Shown here: in pieces, positions 54,584 to 63,752 of the stretch
How the letters are laid out: each line of letters begins with the position of its first letter
Position numbering within the stretch: position 1 is the first letter of the stretch
Assembly: GCF_900103955.1 (NCBI RefSeq)
Contig: NZ_FNIL01000007.1
Span: 101,651-165,650, forward strand
DNA length: 64,000 bases
Origin: Alkalicoccus daliensis
Lineage (GTDB): Bacteria; Bacillota; Bacilli; Bacillales; Salisediminibacteriaceae
Direction: 5' to 3'
Program-made: the position numbers and the translations under genes
The notes under the pieces: generated by a model
What the model saw: the letters and a program-made list of their open reading frames with translations, nothing else
What the model was told of the DNA's origin: nothing
The model's database searches: none

Positions 54584-54763
54584 AGGGAAATCTCTCCTTT
54601 ATAATAATGATAGTTTTACTATGATTGGTTCGCAGGAAAAAAGTCAACTGATTCGAATGAATCTTTTAGAAGGCATATGAGAAATTCCCTAATTTTCGAC
54701 ATGAACTGACTTGTTTATGATATTATATCTATTAGTGGAAGAAACAGATTGGAGTGATTCCCT

Positions 54764-55279
54764 TTGTGGTGGATGGGAAAAACTGTGGCAGCTGTCTCAA
54801 TTATCACTGTACTTTCAGCATGTGGGGCGAACGAAGGAAAATTTATAACACAGGCAGAAGAGATACTCAGTGAAAAAATGGAACAGGAACCGCAGGAAGT
54901 TACCTCGAAAAAATTTGGATTAAATTTATATCTGCCGGAAGAGGCAGTGCTGGAACAATTGTCTGAAGATGAATTTAAAGTAGACTATATGGGTCAAGTC
55001 TATGTGATTATGCTGGGCGAAGAAGATCGTGAGGAAAGTAAGGAAGAGATTAAAGTCAAAGAGGAAGAGCCTCTGCTTGCAGAAGTTCATCATGGATCGG
55101 AAGAAGAAGCTTTTTTACTTATTGGTCTTTTTGATGGTGATACTTATGAAGTACAGATAGGTTTATCCGGAGTGACAATGACTACCGTATTGAAAGCTTC
55201 AGAAATTGTTGACCAGTCAAAACTGATGTTTGATATTATTCAATCAGTGGAAGCAAACAATCAAATAGCAGTTAATTAG
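54764..55279 (+). CDS. Putative lipoprotein of unknown function (171 aa)
   Basis: An N-terminal signal with the lipobox VLSACG (Cys at about 20) predicts lipid attachment and an extracytoplasmic location. The mature part is acidic, with an EEDREESKEEIKVKEEEP stretch. I do not recognise the domain. The start is TTG at 54764 with GGAGTGA 6 nt upstream. A terminator follows immediately. The B. subtilis position would be held by ytpP (thioredoxin-like), but this protein lacks a CXXC motif. Confidence 0.8.
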   Translation: MWWMGKTVAAVSIITVLSACGANEGKFITQAEEILSEKMEQEPQEVTSKKFGLNLYLPEEAVLEQLSEDEFKVDYMGQVYVIMLGEEDREESKEEIKVKEEEPLLAEVHHGSEEEAFLLIGLFDGDTYEVQIGLSGVTMTTVLKASEIVDQSKLMFDIIQSVEANNQIAVN

Positions 55280-55315
55280 AAGCCATTTCGCCATCCATTG
55301 CGTTTGGCTTCTTTT
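55278..55315 (+). terminator. Intrinsic terminator after the lipoprotein gene
   Basis: AGAAGCCA pairs with TGGCTTCT around an 18-nt loop, followed by TTTA. Confidence 0.7.
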
Positions 55316-55354
55316 ACATTTAATGATTTCATTCAATAGTCAGGAGGGAGCAGC

Positions 55355-56380
55355 GTGAAAAACTTTTTAGCCCGGAAAGGTATTCAGCCAAGCATCCATA
55401 CATATTTTATAAAAGCACTAAGTTATATGGCGCTGGGACTTTTTTCATCATTAATTATTGGTCTTATTATGCAGACTTTGGGAGATGCAGGCACACAAGC
55501 TGGTCTGCCGATGGAATGGATGACAAACATAGGAACGATCGCTATGGGCTTAGCGGGTCCGGCTATCGGCGTAGCGGTTGCCTACGGACTGGGAGCACCG
55601 GGGCTCGTTTTATTTGCTGCTGTATTCAGCGGTGCGCTTGGCTACGATCTCGCAGGTCCGGCCGGAAGCTTTTTAGCTGCCGTATTTTCTACAGAAATAG
55701 GTAAAATGGTTTCGCAGGAAACGAAGGTAGATATTATTGTTACCCCCTTTGTTACCATTCTTGCAGGAGCACTTGCAGCAAATACTGCTGGGCCTCCTAT
55801 CAGCGCCCTGCTGACTCAGCTTGGCACTTTTATTATGTGGGCGACAGACCAGCAGCCTTTTATTATGGGGATAATTATTGCGGTGACAATGGGACTGGCG
55901 CTGACAGCTCCTATTTCAAGTGCAGCGATAGCAATTATCCTGCAGCTTGAAGGATTGGCGGCCGGCGCTGCTACGGTTGGCTGTGCTGCACAGATGATAG
56001 GATTTGCTGTGAGCAGCTACCGCGAAAATAAAGGTGCAGGCCTGGTCGCACTCGGGGTTGGAACATCAATGCTGCAGATAGGAAATGTTGTAAGGAATCC
56101 TCTTATATTAATTCCTCCTACCGTCGCAGCGGCTATTCTCGGACCTTTCGCCACAATGGTATTTTTTATGGAGAACAATCCTGAAGGAGCAGGTATGGGA
56201 ACGAGCGGCTTTGTGGGGCAGATTATGACAATCAATACGATGGGGACAGGAGCCGGTGTCTGGGTAAGTATTTTTATCCTGCACTTTGCAGCTCCTGCCG
56301 TAATCAGCCTGGTTCTGTCCGAATGGATGAGGAAGAAAAACTGGATTAAAGAAGGAGATTTACTTATCAATAGGACGTAG
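55355..56380 (+). CDS. PTS EIIC-type membrane protein (PfoR-like family)
   Basis: This 341-aa polytopic protein is rich in Gly and Ala, with about nine helices. GPAIGVAVAYGLGAPGLVLF, TPFVTILAGALAA, TAPISSAAIAIILQL and GFAVSSYRENKGAGL are typical of the PTS_EIIC_2/PfoR family. PfoR-type proteins were linked to toxin expression, but they may be transporters of unknown substrate; no PTS EIIA or EIIB genes are adjacent. The start is GTG at 55355 behind AGGAGGGAG. Evidence for PTS function itself is weak. Confidence 0.78.
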   Translation: MKNFLARKGIQPSIHTYFIKALSYMALGLFSSLIIGLIMQTLGDAGTQAGLPMEWMTNIGTIAMGLAGPAIGVAVAYGLGAPGLVLFAAVFSGALGYDLAGPAGSFLAAVFSTEIGKMVSQETKVDIIVTPFVTILAGALAANTAGPPISALLTQLGTFIMWATDQQPFIMGIIIAVTMGLALTAPISSAAIAIILQLEGLAAGAATVGCAAQMIGFAVSSYRENKGAGLVALGVGTSMLQIGNVVRNPLILIPPTVAAAILGPFATMVFFMENNPEGAGMGTSGFVGQIMTINTMGTGAGVWVSIFILHFAAPAVISLVLSEWMRKKNWIKEGDLLINRT

Positions 56381-56504
56381 TGTTTCTTCAGCGGGGCTGT
56401 CTTCAAGCTTTGTGTAAAAATAAAGTACTTGGCTGCAAGCACCTTGTTCGTCTGAAATATAACAGCATGATACACTAGGGAAAGGTAAAGGAGAGAGATA
56501 TTTT

Positions 56505-57308
56505 ATGAAATCAATTGAAATCAAAAAAGAGCTGGAAAAACAGCTGCAGAACAAACATTGGGTGACCTCATATGACCGCGAAAAAGATACCTTCCGGATC
56601 GTGGATGATCGTGTAGATAAAGGAATTACGATTCGCTTAGGCAATGTAAGTGACAATATTGAAAAGCAGCCTGAAACTGCTTTAAATGATACGATTGCAA
56701 AAATCAAAGAAGGAATGCGGCTCCTCGTAGAAAAAGTGGATTTAAACGGGAAAGAAAACAGGATTTATCCAGTACTGCGGAATCCTTCCTTTGCTGAGGG
56801 AAAAAATTTATTGTTTGATGAGCATACAGCAGAGACAATGATTTTTTATGCAGTGGATGAGAAATCTTCTTACTCTTTAATTGATATGAATATGCTGGAG
56901 CAGTCAGGAAAAACTGCAGATGAAATCAGGGAAGCTGCAAAATTTAATGTGAGATCACTTCCTTCAGACTTTAAAGAAGATACAGTTGCAGGAAATAAAT
57001 TTTATTTTCTTCATGCCGGAGACGGTTTTGAAGCAAGCCGGATTTTAGATGATCAGCTGATCCAGAAAATGCAGGAAAAGATTCATGGAGACTTAGCTGT
57101 AGCTGTTCCGCACCATGACGTGCTTATTTTTGCTGATATTAGAAATGAAACAGGGTATGATGTGCTTGGACAGATGACTTTTCAATTTTTCTCAGAAGGT
57201 CATATGCCACTGACTGCACTGCCTTTTCTTTACGATGATAATAATGAACTGGAACCAATCTTTATTCTTGCACAGAAAAAACCAAAGAGCACGAAAAAAG
57301 ATGGATGA
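56505..57308 (+). CDS. ytpQ: DUF1444/YtpQ-family protein
   Basis: The 267-aa cytosolic protein belongs to the UPF0354/YtpQ family: IRLGNVSDNI, RIYPVLRNPSF, DEKSSYSLIDMNMLEQSGKT, and FYFLHAGDGFEASRILD are recognisable. The function is unknown. AAGGAGAGAGA precedes the ATG. In B. subtilis ytpQ is followed by ytpR and then sftA; here ytpR is missing and sftA follows after a terminator. Confidence 0.88.
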   Translation: MKSIEIKKELEKQLQNKHWVTSYDREKDTFRIVDDRVDKGITIRLGNVSDNIEKQPETALNDTIAKIKEGMRLLVEKVDLNGKENRIYPVLRNPSFAEGKNLLFDEHTAETMIFYAVDEKSSYSLIDMNMLEQSGKTADEIREAAKFNVRSLPSDFKEDTVAGNKFYFLHAGDGFEASRILDDQLIQKMQEKIHGDLAVAVPHHDVLIFADIRNETGYDVLGQMTFQFFSEGHMPLTALPFLYDDNNELEPIFILAQKKPKSTKKDG

Positions 57309-57347
57309 TTTCCTCCCAAATTATAATGTATGATAGGGAATGAAGCA

Positions 57348-57395
57348 GGTGACGCGAAGCTGGATTTTTTGGAAGCTTTGGCGTCACCTTTTGCA
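57348..57395 (+). terminator. Intrinsic terminator between ytpQ and sftA
   Basis: AGGTGACGC pairs with GCGTCACCT around a long loop, with an inner AAGCT / AGCTT stem, followed by TTTT. Confidence 0.75.
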
Positions 57396-57427
57396 TAAGT
57401 AAAAATTAAAAAGACAGGTGAGAACAG

Positions 57428-59890
57428 TTGAAGTACAAGCAAAATTATTTAACAAAATTAAAGCAGTGGCTTTTTGCAGGCGAAGATTCCAAAGAAACGC
57501 CTGGAGAAAGTTCCCGGCGGATGAATAATATAAGCAAGAAGGAAATGCCAGCAATGGAACCTGTGAGAATGGTGCATCAGTATCCAAAAGAAGGTCCTTT
57601 CCGCTTTCCTTTAATCGAGGATGAAAAGAAAAAACAGAAAAATCAGCATCCTGACAGAAGCAAGCCTAAAGCAGTGCAGACGAACAATCCGCGTCCTAAA
57701 GTGGAAGCAGCGAAAAAGAACCCGAACCAGGAAGCCAGGAAAGTTAAAAGCGGAAACAAAAAAGAAAGACCGGAAGTATATTCGAATGGTCCTTTTAAAG
57801 CGCAGGAAATTCCTTCTCCTATTTACGGGCTGAAACTGCAGCGGGAAAGAGTCAAATATTTCACACAGAAAAATCATGAAACAATAGAAAATACACCATC
57901 TGAAGAACCCGTGGAACCTGCCATTACATATGAAAGTTTTTCCGCCGGTAAACGTGAATATTTTGTGGAGAAGCCTGTAGCAGAGGAACCTGGCGAAGAA
58001 ACCGAAGCAAAGGAAGAGAAGTTAATTACAGCAGAAGAGAACGATGTCACAGGTACAGCAGAGACCAATTCTTTGCACCGGACAGAGGAAATCTTTCCTC
58101 CAGATCACGAATTGGCACAAAACAATTCTGATAATGAGTGGGAGAAGACAGCTGAGAGCCGTGTGCAGGAGGAGAATCTTGATAAAGCAGAAGAGAAACC
58201 CGACAAAGTGATCATGGATAAGAGCAGCAGCTCTTCAACAGATGCCGCAGCTTTATCACCGCTCGAAGAAGCACAGAGGCAGGAAGCTGTGAAAGCTTCT
58301 TCCGCAGCTCAAGAAAAACTTCGCAGAAAAGAAGGACCGCCTTCTCAAATTCACTCTGTTTCGAGAAGTGAAAGAAAAAATAAAATGAGACATAAAAGTC
58401 AGGCCGTTTTAAAGCAGGAGCCGAAAAGTATAAAAAAAGAACCTTTTAATGTAATCATGAAGCCTTCAGATCGTTCGCGGTTGGAAAAAAGAAAAAAAGA
58501 AGAAAAAAACGAGTATATCCATCCAGGCCTTCACCTGCTGGACATCCCACCGAGAATAGATAACGAACAGGATGCCTGGGCGAAAGACATGTCCAGAAAA
58601 CTGGATGAAACGATGTCTTACTTCCGGGTGCAGGCGCAGGTGGTCCAGTATACTTCAGGACCTTCTGTTACAAGATTTGAGCTGCAGCCGGAACCGGGGG
58701 TGAAGATAAACAAAATTGTTCAGCTTACAGATGATTTGAAGCGCAGCCTGGCTGCTACAGAAATTCGCATAGAAGCACCAATACCCGGTAAAACAACGGT
58801 AGGAATAGAAGTCCCTAACCCCACTCCGACGCCGGTCGTGCTGAGATCTGTATTAAGAGACCGCAACTTCAGGGAAGCTGCTTCTCCTTTAACTGTCGCA
58901 TTAGGTGTGGATATCAGTGGAGAAGCAATTGTAACAGATATCGCATCCATGCCTCATGGTCTTATCGCCGGAACTACGGGCTCAGGTAAAAGTGTTTGTG
59001 TAAACTCGATGCTGACAAGTATTCTTTACAAATCTTCTCCTGAAGAAGTAAGACTTTTACTTATAGACCCCAAAATGGTGGAATTAGCTCCATTTAATCG
59101 GGTGCCCCACCTTGCAGCACCTGTTATTACAGATACGAAAGAAGCAACTGCCGCGTTAAAGTGGGCGGTCGAAGAAATGGAACGCCGTTATCAGCTGTTT
59201 GCTGAAGCTGGCGCAAGGGATCTTCAGCGTTATAATAATAAAGCCGAGACAAAGCTTCCCCAGCTTGTCATTGTCGTAGATGAACTTGCTGACTTGATGA
59301 TGGTAGCTCCACATGAAGTAGAAGAGGCTATCTGCAGAATTGCGCAGAAAGCAAGGGCATGCGGTATTCATCTGCTTGTGGCAACGCAGCGTCCCTCTGT
59401 AGATGTAATTACCGGTTTAATTAAGGCAAATATTCCTTCGCGCATTGCTTTTTCTGTATCCTCTATGGCGGACTCCAGAACAATTCTCGACAGCGGGGGC
59501 GCAGAAAGGCTTCTGGGGAAAGGCGACATGCTGTTTCATCCGAACAGCAGCCCAAAACCAGTGCGGATACAAGGGACATTTGTGACAGATGATGAAATAG
59601 ACAGAGTAATTGATCACGTTGCCAACATGAAAAAACCAGCCGCACTATTTGACCCTGCAGCTTTAAAAGAGGCAGCAGAGACTGCTTCTTCTGAAGATGA
59701 TTTATTTCAGGAAGCTTATAATTTTGTAGTAGAAAAGCAGGCAGCTTCCACTTCTCTGCTGCAGCGGCAGTTTCAAATAGGATATAACCGTGCAGCGAGA
59801 TTAATTGATGATATGGAAGCACAGGGAATTGTATCCCCTGCAAAGGGAAGCAAACCAAGAGATGTGTATTCTTCCAGTCCGGATATCTAA
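57428..59890 (+). CDS. sftA: DNA translocase SftA (FtsK/SpoIIIE family)
   Basis: This is a septum-associated motor that clears chromosomal DNA from the division site. The N-terminal third (residues about 20-360) is low-complexity, acidic and basic in turn, with no membrane helices, as in SftA and unlike SpoIIIE. The motor begins at PPRIDNEQDAW. Walker A is GTTGSGKSVCVNSM, Walker B is LVIVVDELADLM. The C-terminal gamma winged helix (LLQRQFQIGYNRAARLIDDM) is complete and would read DNA polarity. The start is TTG at 57428. Length is 820 aa, shorter than B. subtilis SftA through the linker. Confidence 0.95.
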   Translation: MKYKQNYLTKLKQWLFAGEDSKETPGESSRRMNNISKKEMPAMEPVRMVHQYPKEGPFRFPLIEDEKKKQKNQHPDRSKPKAVQTNNPRPKVEAAKKNPNQEARKVKSGNKKERPEVYSNGPFKAQEIPSPIYGLKLQRERVKYFTQKNHETIENTPSEEPVEPAITYESFSAGKREYFVEKPVAEEPGEETEAKEEKLITAEENDVTGTAETNSLHRTEEIFPPDHELAQNNSDNEWEKTAESRVQEENLDKAEEKPDKVIMDKSSSSSTDAAALSPLEEAQRQEAVKASSAAQEKLRRKEGPPSQIHSVSRSERKNKMRHKSQAVLKQEPKSIKKEPFNVIMKPSDRSRLEKRKKEEKNEYIHPGLHLLDIPPRIDNEQDAWAKDMSRKLDETMSYFRVQAQVVQYTSGPSVTRFELQPEPGVKINKIVQLTDDLKRSLAATEIRIEAPIPGKTTVGIEVPNPTPTPVVLRSVLRDRNFREAASPLTVALGVDISGEAIVTDIASMPHGLIAGTTGSGKSVCVNSMLTSILYKSSPEEVRLLLIDPKMVELAPFNRVPHLAAPVITDTKEATAALKWAVEEMERRYQLFAEAGARDLQRYNNKAETKLPQLVIVVDELADLMMVAPHEVEEAICRIAQKARACGIHLLVATQRPSVDVITGLIKANIPSRIAFSVSSMADSRTILDSGGAERLLGKGDMLFHPNSSPKPVRIQGTFVTDDEIDRVIDHVANMKKPAALFDPAALKEAAETASSEDDLFQEAYNFVVEKQAASTSLLQRQFQIGYNRAARLIDDMEAQGIVSPAKGSKPRDVYSSSPDI

Positions 59891-59937
59891 GGTTAAATCA
59901 CTGGATTATTCAGACTGTTTCAGGGTATAGTTAGAAA

Positions 59938-59992
59938 AAGGCTGTAAAGTCTCATTTTTTCAGCTACAATAGAGACTGAAACAGCTTTTTTT
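59938..59992 (+). terminator. Intrinsic terminator after sftA
   Basis: AAGGCTGT...AGTCTC pairs with GAGACT...ACAGCTT, a bulged stem, followed by TTTTTTT. Confidence 0.75.
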
Positions 59993-60091
59993 ATTAACAT
60001 TGAACAACAGGGAACCGTGATCGCAAGTTGCAATAGGAAGCGCCGTTTTTCTTTCCAATAGATTTGAAAAAATCGAGGGAGGGGAAGTACG

Positions 60092-60280
60092 ATGCATCAA
60101 ATAACATTAGGTCATCTCGTTCAACACGTATCTCCGGATTGGTTGTTGCTGCTTACTGACAACGAACGGACGAAGGATATCGTGCTTCGCAATGGTGTTG
60201 AGAATGTGAAAGAAGAAGATGTAATGGAGATCATGGAAGCAGTCATCTCAGAGCATGCAAGTGAAACCCTGTACCACTAA
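60092..60280 (+). CDS. Small protein of unknown function (62 aa)
   Basis: The ATG lies behind GAGGGAGGGGAAG, a strong ribosome binding site. The protein starts MHQITLGHLVQHVSPDWLLL and is acidic, with no recognised domain. It begins 41 nt before the nicotinate phosphoribosyltransferase gene and is probably in the same transcript. Its close position and good start support a real gene. Confidence 0.65.
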   Translation: MHQITLGHLVQHVSPDWLLLLTDNERTKDIVLRNGVENVKEEDVMEIMEAVISEHASETLYH

Positions 60281-60321
60281 AATTTATTTAAATTCTAAGA
60301 GATACGAGGAGATTATGATTC

Positions 60322-61434
60322 ATGAAGGAAATTGGATTAAAGCTGCGAGGAGAAATTAGTCGTCTGACAAACAAAACGTTCAAGTTTGATGAGCGTGTTG
60401 GTGAAGGGTGGTTTTCAGCGGTTTACTTTTTGAAAACAAAAAGCATTGCTGAGAAAGTCGTTCCGGATAATATCGTTACGATGCAATTTTTCCAGAAGGA
60501 ACACGCAGTTCTATGCGGCACAGACGAAGTAATTGCGTTATTACAGGAATTTGCAGTCCAGCCTCAAGATCTAGAAGTTCACTCGTTGGAAGACGGCGAT
60601 AAGATTGAGCCTTTTGAAACTGTCCTGACGATCACGGGACCCTATCAGCACTTTGGCTTTTTAGAAGGCGTCATCGACGGGATTTTAGCCCGGAGAACGT
60701 CGGTTTCTACAAATGTATACGAAGTCGTAAAAGCAGCAAAAACCTCTGGAAAAGAAAAGCCTGTAATTTTTATGGGCGACCGTGATGATCACTTTACCAT
60801 GCAGGCGGGGGATGGATATGCTGCTTTTATCGGCGGATCGAAAGCACAGGCAACGCATGCCATGAATGAATGGTGGGGAAAAACGGGAATTGGAACAATG
60901 CCCCACGCATTGATTCAATTGTTTAAAGGAGATCTGGTAGCAGCCACGCAGGCATACAAGGATACTTTTCCGGAAGATGAATTACTGGCGCTTGTAGATT
61001 ATAATAATGATGTAATCACTGATTCTTTAAAAGTGGCAAGAGAATTCGGTGCAGAGCTGAGCGGTGTCCGTCTGGATACCTCCAATCATATGGTAGATCG
61101 ATACTTCACCAGGAATCCGGATGTTCTAGGAAGCTTTGACCCCCGTGGAGTAAATCCGAAACTTATATTTGCTTTACGTGCAGCTTTGGATGCGGAAGGC
61201 TTTGACCATGTAAAAATCGTAGTTTCCGGCGGATTTGATGCACCCAGAATCACCCGCTACGAAGAGTACGGCGTACCTGTCGACATGTACGGGGTGGGCA
61301 GCAGTCTCTTAAAAGTACATATCGGCTTTACTGGTGATAACGTTCTTCTCAATGGAAAACCTGAAGCTAAAGAAGGCCGGAAATACAGAGAGAATCCACG
61401 CTTAACAAAAATTGAATTGAATGAAAAAAGTTAA
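60322..61434 (+). CDS. pncB: Nicotinate phosphoribosyltransferase
   Basis: This enzyme of NAD salvage makes nicotinate mononucleotide from nicotinate and PRPP. The motif GVRLDTSNHMVDRYF and the phosphate-binding IVVSGGFDAPRITRYE with VDMYGVGSSLL mark the type II phosphoribosyltransferase fold; GDRDDHFTMQAGDGYAAFIG is in the active site. At 370 aa it is shorter than classic PncB (about 490), matching the short family found in Firmicutes and Archaea. The ATG follows ACGAGGAG. Its insertion between sftA and murC is not seen in B. subtilis. Confidence 0.88.
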   Translation: MKEIGLKLRGEISRLTNKTFKFDERVGEGWFSAVYFLKTKSIAEKVVPDNIVTMQFFQKEHAVLCGTDEVIALLQEFAVQPQDLEVHSLEDGDKIEPFETVLTITGPYQHFGFLEGVIDGILARRTSVSTNVYEVVKAAKTSGKEKPVIFMGDRDDHFTMQAGDGYAAFIGGSKAQATHAMNEWWGKTGIGTMPHALIQLFKGDLVAATQAYKDTFPEDELLALVDYNNDVITDSLKVAREFGAELSGVRLDTSNHMVDRYFTRNPDVLGSFDPRGVNPKLIFALRAALDAEGFDHVKIVVSGGFDAPRITRYEEYGVPVDMYGVGSSLLKVHIGFTGDNVLLNGKPEAKEGRKYRENPRLTKIELNEKS

Positions 61435-61448
61435 ATTGGCTCAGCTGG

Positions 61449-61492
61449 AAGGATGACTGGAAGTGCTTTTATGCATTCAGTCATCCTTTTCC
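61449..61492 (+). terminator. Intrinsic terminator after pncB
   Basis: AAGGATGACTG pairs with CAGTCATCCTT around a long loop, followed by TT. Confidence 0.8.
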
Positions 61493-61514
61493 CTGTGAGA
61501 AAGGAGGAGCGGTC

Positions 61515-62183
61515 ATGGATCGTCGGAAAACGTCGTTTTTAATTAATTTCAGCAAAGTGAAACGGGAAAAACAGAAAATTTATATACAGGATGCCGAAGA
61601 TTTATATGAATGGCTGTTTCAATATTTGGAAACAGAAATGAATTTAAGAGAAATTGTAAGAGCAAAGTCAATGTTTCGTGAGCTTTGCGGCTTTCCGAAA
61701 GATAAAAAGCTTACAAAGGAAGAAGAACTGCATTTTGAGCACTGGCTGTTATTCGATTACATTACTGTGATCGGCTCTCGTCCTTTCGACTTATTTGTTC
61801 GTTCCCGACAGTCAGAGATGTCAAAATATATGGTGGAGACAGCGGGGCTGTTTATGCTGATGCATCTTTCCCCATATCGCGTCCTTCAGTCAAATGACCG
61901 GGAGCATCTATTGGCTCCATTTCAGGAAGAGAGAGAAAATGCAGTACGCTCCCTTGGCCCGGCGCAACGGCTGGAAAGCGGCTCGCTCATTATGGCGAGA
62001 ATAGCTACTGTAGGATTTGAAAAAATGATGGTCGGACCATGTATTACCATCTCTTCCCAAAGAGAACAGGAAGCCCTGGAGGAGCTGAGAACGCATGAAA
62101 AAATGGGGACCAAGTCGTATCACCGTTTCCTCAAAGAAATGGGAATTTCTTTTTTAAAATACCGCGCTGAAAACGAAACGTAG
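61515..62183 (+). CDS. Unrecognised cytosolic protein (222 aa)
   Basis: This charged, mostly helical protein has no membrane segment. I do not recognise it. [20 protein letters not shown] looks like a structured beta segment towards the C-terminus. The ATG at 61515 is preceded by AAAGGAGGAGCGG. It lies between pncB and murC, with a terminator on its left and 86 nt to murC on its right. The neighbourhood suggests cell-envelope or division context, but only by position. Confidence 0.78.
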   Translation: MDRRKTSFLINFSKVKREKQKIYIQDAEDLYEWLFQYLETEMNLREIVRAKSMFRELCGFPKDKKLTKEEELHFEHWLLFDYITVIGSRPFDLFVRSRQSEMSKYMVETAGLFMLMHLSPYRVLQSNDREHLLAPFQEERENAVRSLGPAQRLESGSLIMARIATVGFEKMMVGPCITISSQREQEALEELRTHEKMGTKSYHRFLKEMGISFLKYRAENET

Positions 62184-62269
62184 CAGGGGGCGCCCTATTT
62201 TGCTATAATGGGAAAGATAATCGTCAAAAGACGGTATATAACTTTACAAACATTCGGAGGCACATAGAA

Positions 62270-63577
62270 ATGACAAATTATCATTTCATAGGTATAAAAG
62301 GATCAGGCATGAGCGCCCTTGCACAGATATTAAGCGATATGAATCATACGGTGCAGGGTTCAGACGTGGAAAAGCAGTTTTTTACTCAAAAGCCATTGGA
62401 GGAAAAAGGCATACCTCTTCTTCCATTTCAGGCTGTAAACGTCCAGGAAGGGCAGACGCTCATTGCTTCACCTGCCTATAATGAAACTAATGAAGAAGTG
62501 AAAGCAGCAAAAGAAAAAAAGATGAAAGTTCATTCCTATCCAGATTTTTTAGGGAAGTTTATTAAGCAGTTTACGAGTATCGCGGTAACGGGTTCCCATG
62601 GGAAAACTACGACTACCGGGCTTCTTTCTCACGTACTCACTGCGGCACGTCCGACATCTTATCTTATCGGGGACGGGACAGGCCGAGGAGAGGAGAACAG
62701 CCAGTATTTTGCATTTGAAGCTTGCGAATACCGGAGGCACTTCCTTAATTACTATCCGGATTATGCGATTATGACGAATATTGACTTTGACCATCCTGAC
62801 TACTTTAAAAATGTGGAAGATGTATTTAATGCCTTTCAGGAAATGGCAATGCAGGTGCAGAAGGCAATCGTTGCGTGTGGAGATGATGATCATTTACAGC
62901 ATCTCAAAGCGAATGTTCCGGTTATTTATTACGGGCTCTCAGACACAAATGATTTTCAGGCAGCAAATATTGAAACAGATGAAGAGGGAACCCATTTCGA
63001 CTGTTATGTAAGAAGTGAAAGCTACGGAAGATTCACCATCCCTGGATATGGTACGCACCATGTGCTGAATGCTCTTTCAATTATTGCATTGACACACTAC
63101 GAAAATATTGAACGGGAAACTGTGGAAGCGCAGTTGAAAACATTTGAAGGTGTGAAAAGAAGATTCACTGAGAAAAATATTAAATCCCAAATTCTTGTGG
63201 ACGATTATGCCCATCATCCTACAGAGATTCGCGCTACTATTGAATCGGCAAAAAAGAAATATAAGGAGCGGGAAGTAGTAGCTATTTTTCAGCCGCATAC
63301 ATTTTCCCGCACAGAAGCATTTTTGGATGAATTTGCTGATACCTTAAAAGAAGCAGACACAGTATATCTGTGTGATATTTTTTCTTCCGCCCGAGAGAAA
63401 AAAGCAGCGCTGACGATTGAAGATCTGCAGAAGAAAATTCCAAACGCACTGCTAATAACAGAAGACAGTGTGTCTGCCCTGCAGGAGCATGAAAACGGAG
63501 TGCTTCTATTTATGGGCGCCGGGGATGTTCAGAAATTCCAGAAAGCTTATGAAACGGTGTTACAAGAGGAAGCATAA
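62270..63577 (+). CDS. murC: UDP-N-acetylmuramate--L-alanine ligase
   Basis: The enzyme adds L-alanine to UDP-MurNAc in peptidoglycan synthesis. [19 protein letters not shown] is the UDP-binding loop; ATP binding is [31 protein letters not shown] is the conserved His/Glu block, and FQPHTFSRT follows it. Length is 435 aa. CGGAGG precedes the ATG. The sftA-murC relation is shared with B. subtilis, though here pncB and two unknown genes lie between. Closed by a strong terminator. Confidence 0.97.
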   Translation: MTNYHFIGIKGSGMSALAQILSDMNHTVQGSDVEKQFFTQKPLEEKGIPLLPFQAVNVQEGQTLIASPAYNETNEEVKAAKEKKMKVHSYPDFLGKFIKQFTSIAVTGSHGKTTTTGLLSHVLTAARPTSYLIGDGTGRGEENSQYFAFEACEYRRHFLNYYPDYAIMTNIDFDHPDYFKNVEDVFNAFQEMAMQVQKAIVACGDDDHLQHLKANVPVIYYGLSDTNDFQAANIETDEEGTHFDCYVRSESYGRFTIPGYGTHHVLNALSIIALTHYENIERETVEAQLKTFEGVKRRFTEKNIKSQILVDDYAHHPTEIRATIESAKKKYKEREVVAIFQPHTFSRTEAFLDEFADTLKEADTVYLCDIFSSAREKKAALTIEDLQKKIPNALLITEDSVSALQEHENGVLLFMGAGDVQKFQKAYETVLQEEA

Positions 63578-63581
63578 ATAG

Positions 63582-63615
63582 AAAAACCTGTCCAATTTTT
63601 TGGACAGGTTTTTTT
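63582..63615. terminator. Intrinsic terminator after murC
   Basis: AAAAACCTGTCCA pairs with TGGACAGGTTTTT around ATTTTT, followed by more T. It borders repeat copy G. Confidence 0.95.
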
Positions 63616-63698
63616 CAGATTGGTTATAAAGTAAGAGTTATTGTATATTTATGACTTTCTATGTATTAGATTCTCCTCCGCTTTCCGGCGGAAGCTTG
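63616..63698 (+). repeat. Dispersed intergenic repeat, copy G (module 1 start, cut by an IS)
   Basis: TTATAAAGTAAGAG and TATATTTATGACTTTC align with the outer end of copy C. CTCCTCCGCTTTCCGGCGGA then AGCTTG is identical to copy C, and the match stops abruptly where the insertion sequence begins (copy C continues CCGTGGGG). The rest of the copy should reappear beyond the IS, outside this window. Confidence 0.8.
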
Positions 63699-63705
63699 GG
63701 TAGTG

Positions 63706-63750
63706 CACCCCAGAAGTTAGAGTTCAAAATCTAACTTCTGGGGTGTTTTT
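63706..63750 (+). terminator. Hairpin at the IS left end, terminator-like
   Basis: CACCCCAGAAGTTAG (63706-63720) and CTAACTTCTGGGGTG (63731-63745) are exact complements, 15 bp, with a 10-nt loop and TTTTT immediately after. It lies 2 nt before the transposase ATG, so it should block transcripts entering from outside and limit transposase expression. Confidence 0.8.
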
Positions 63751-63752
63751 GT

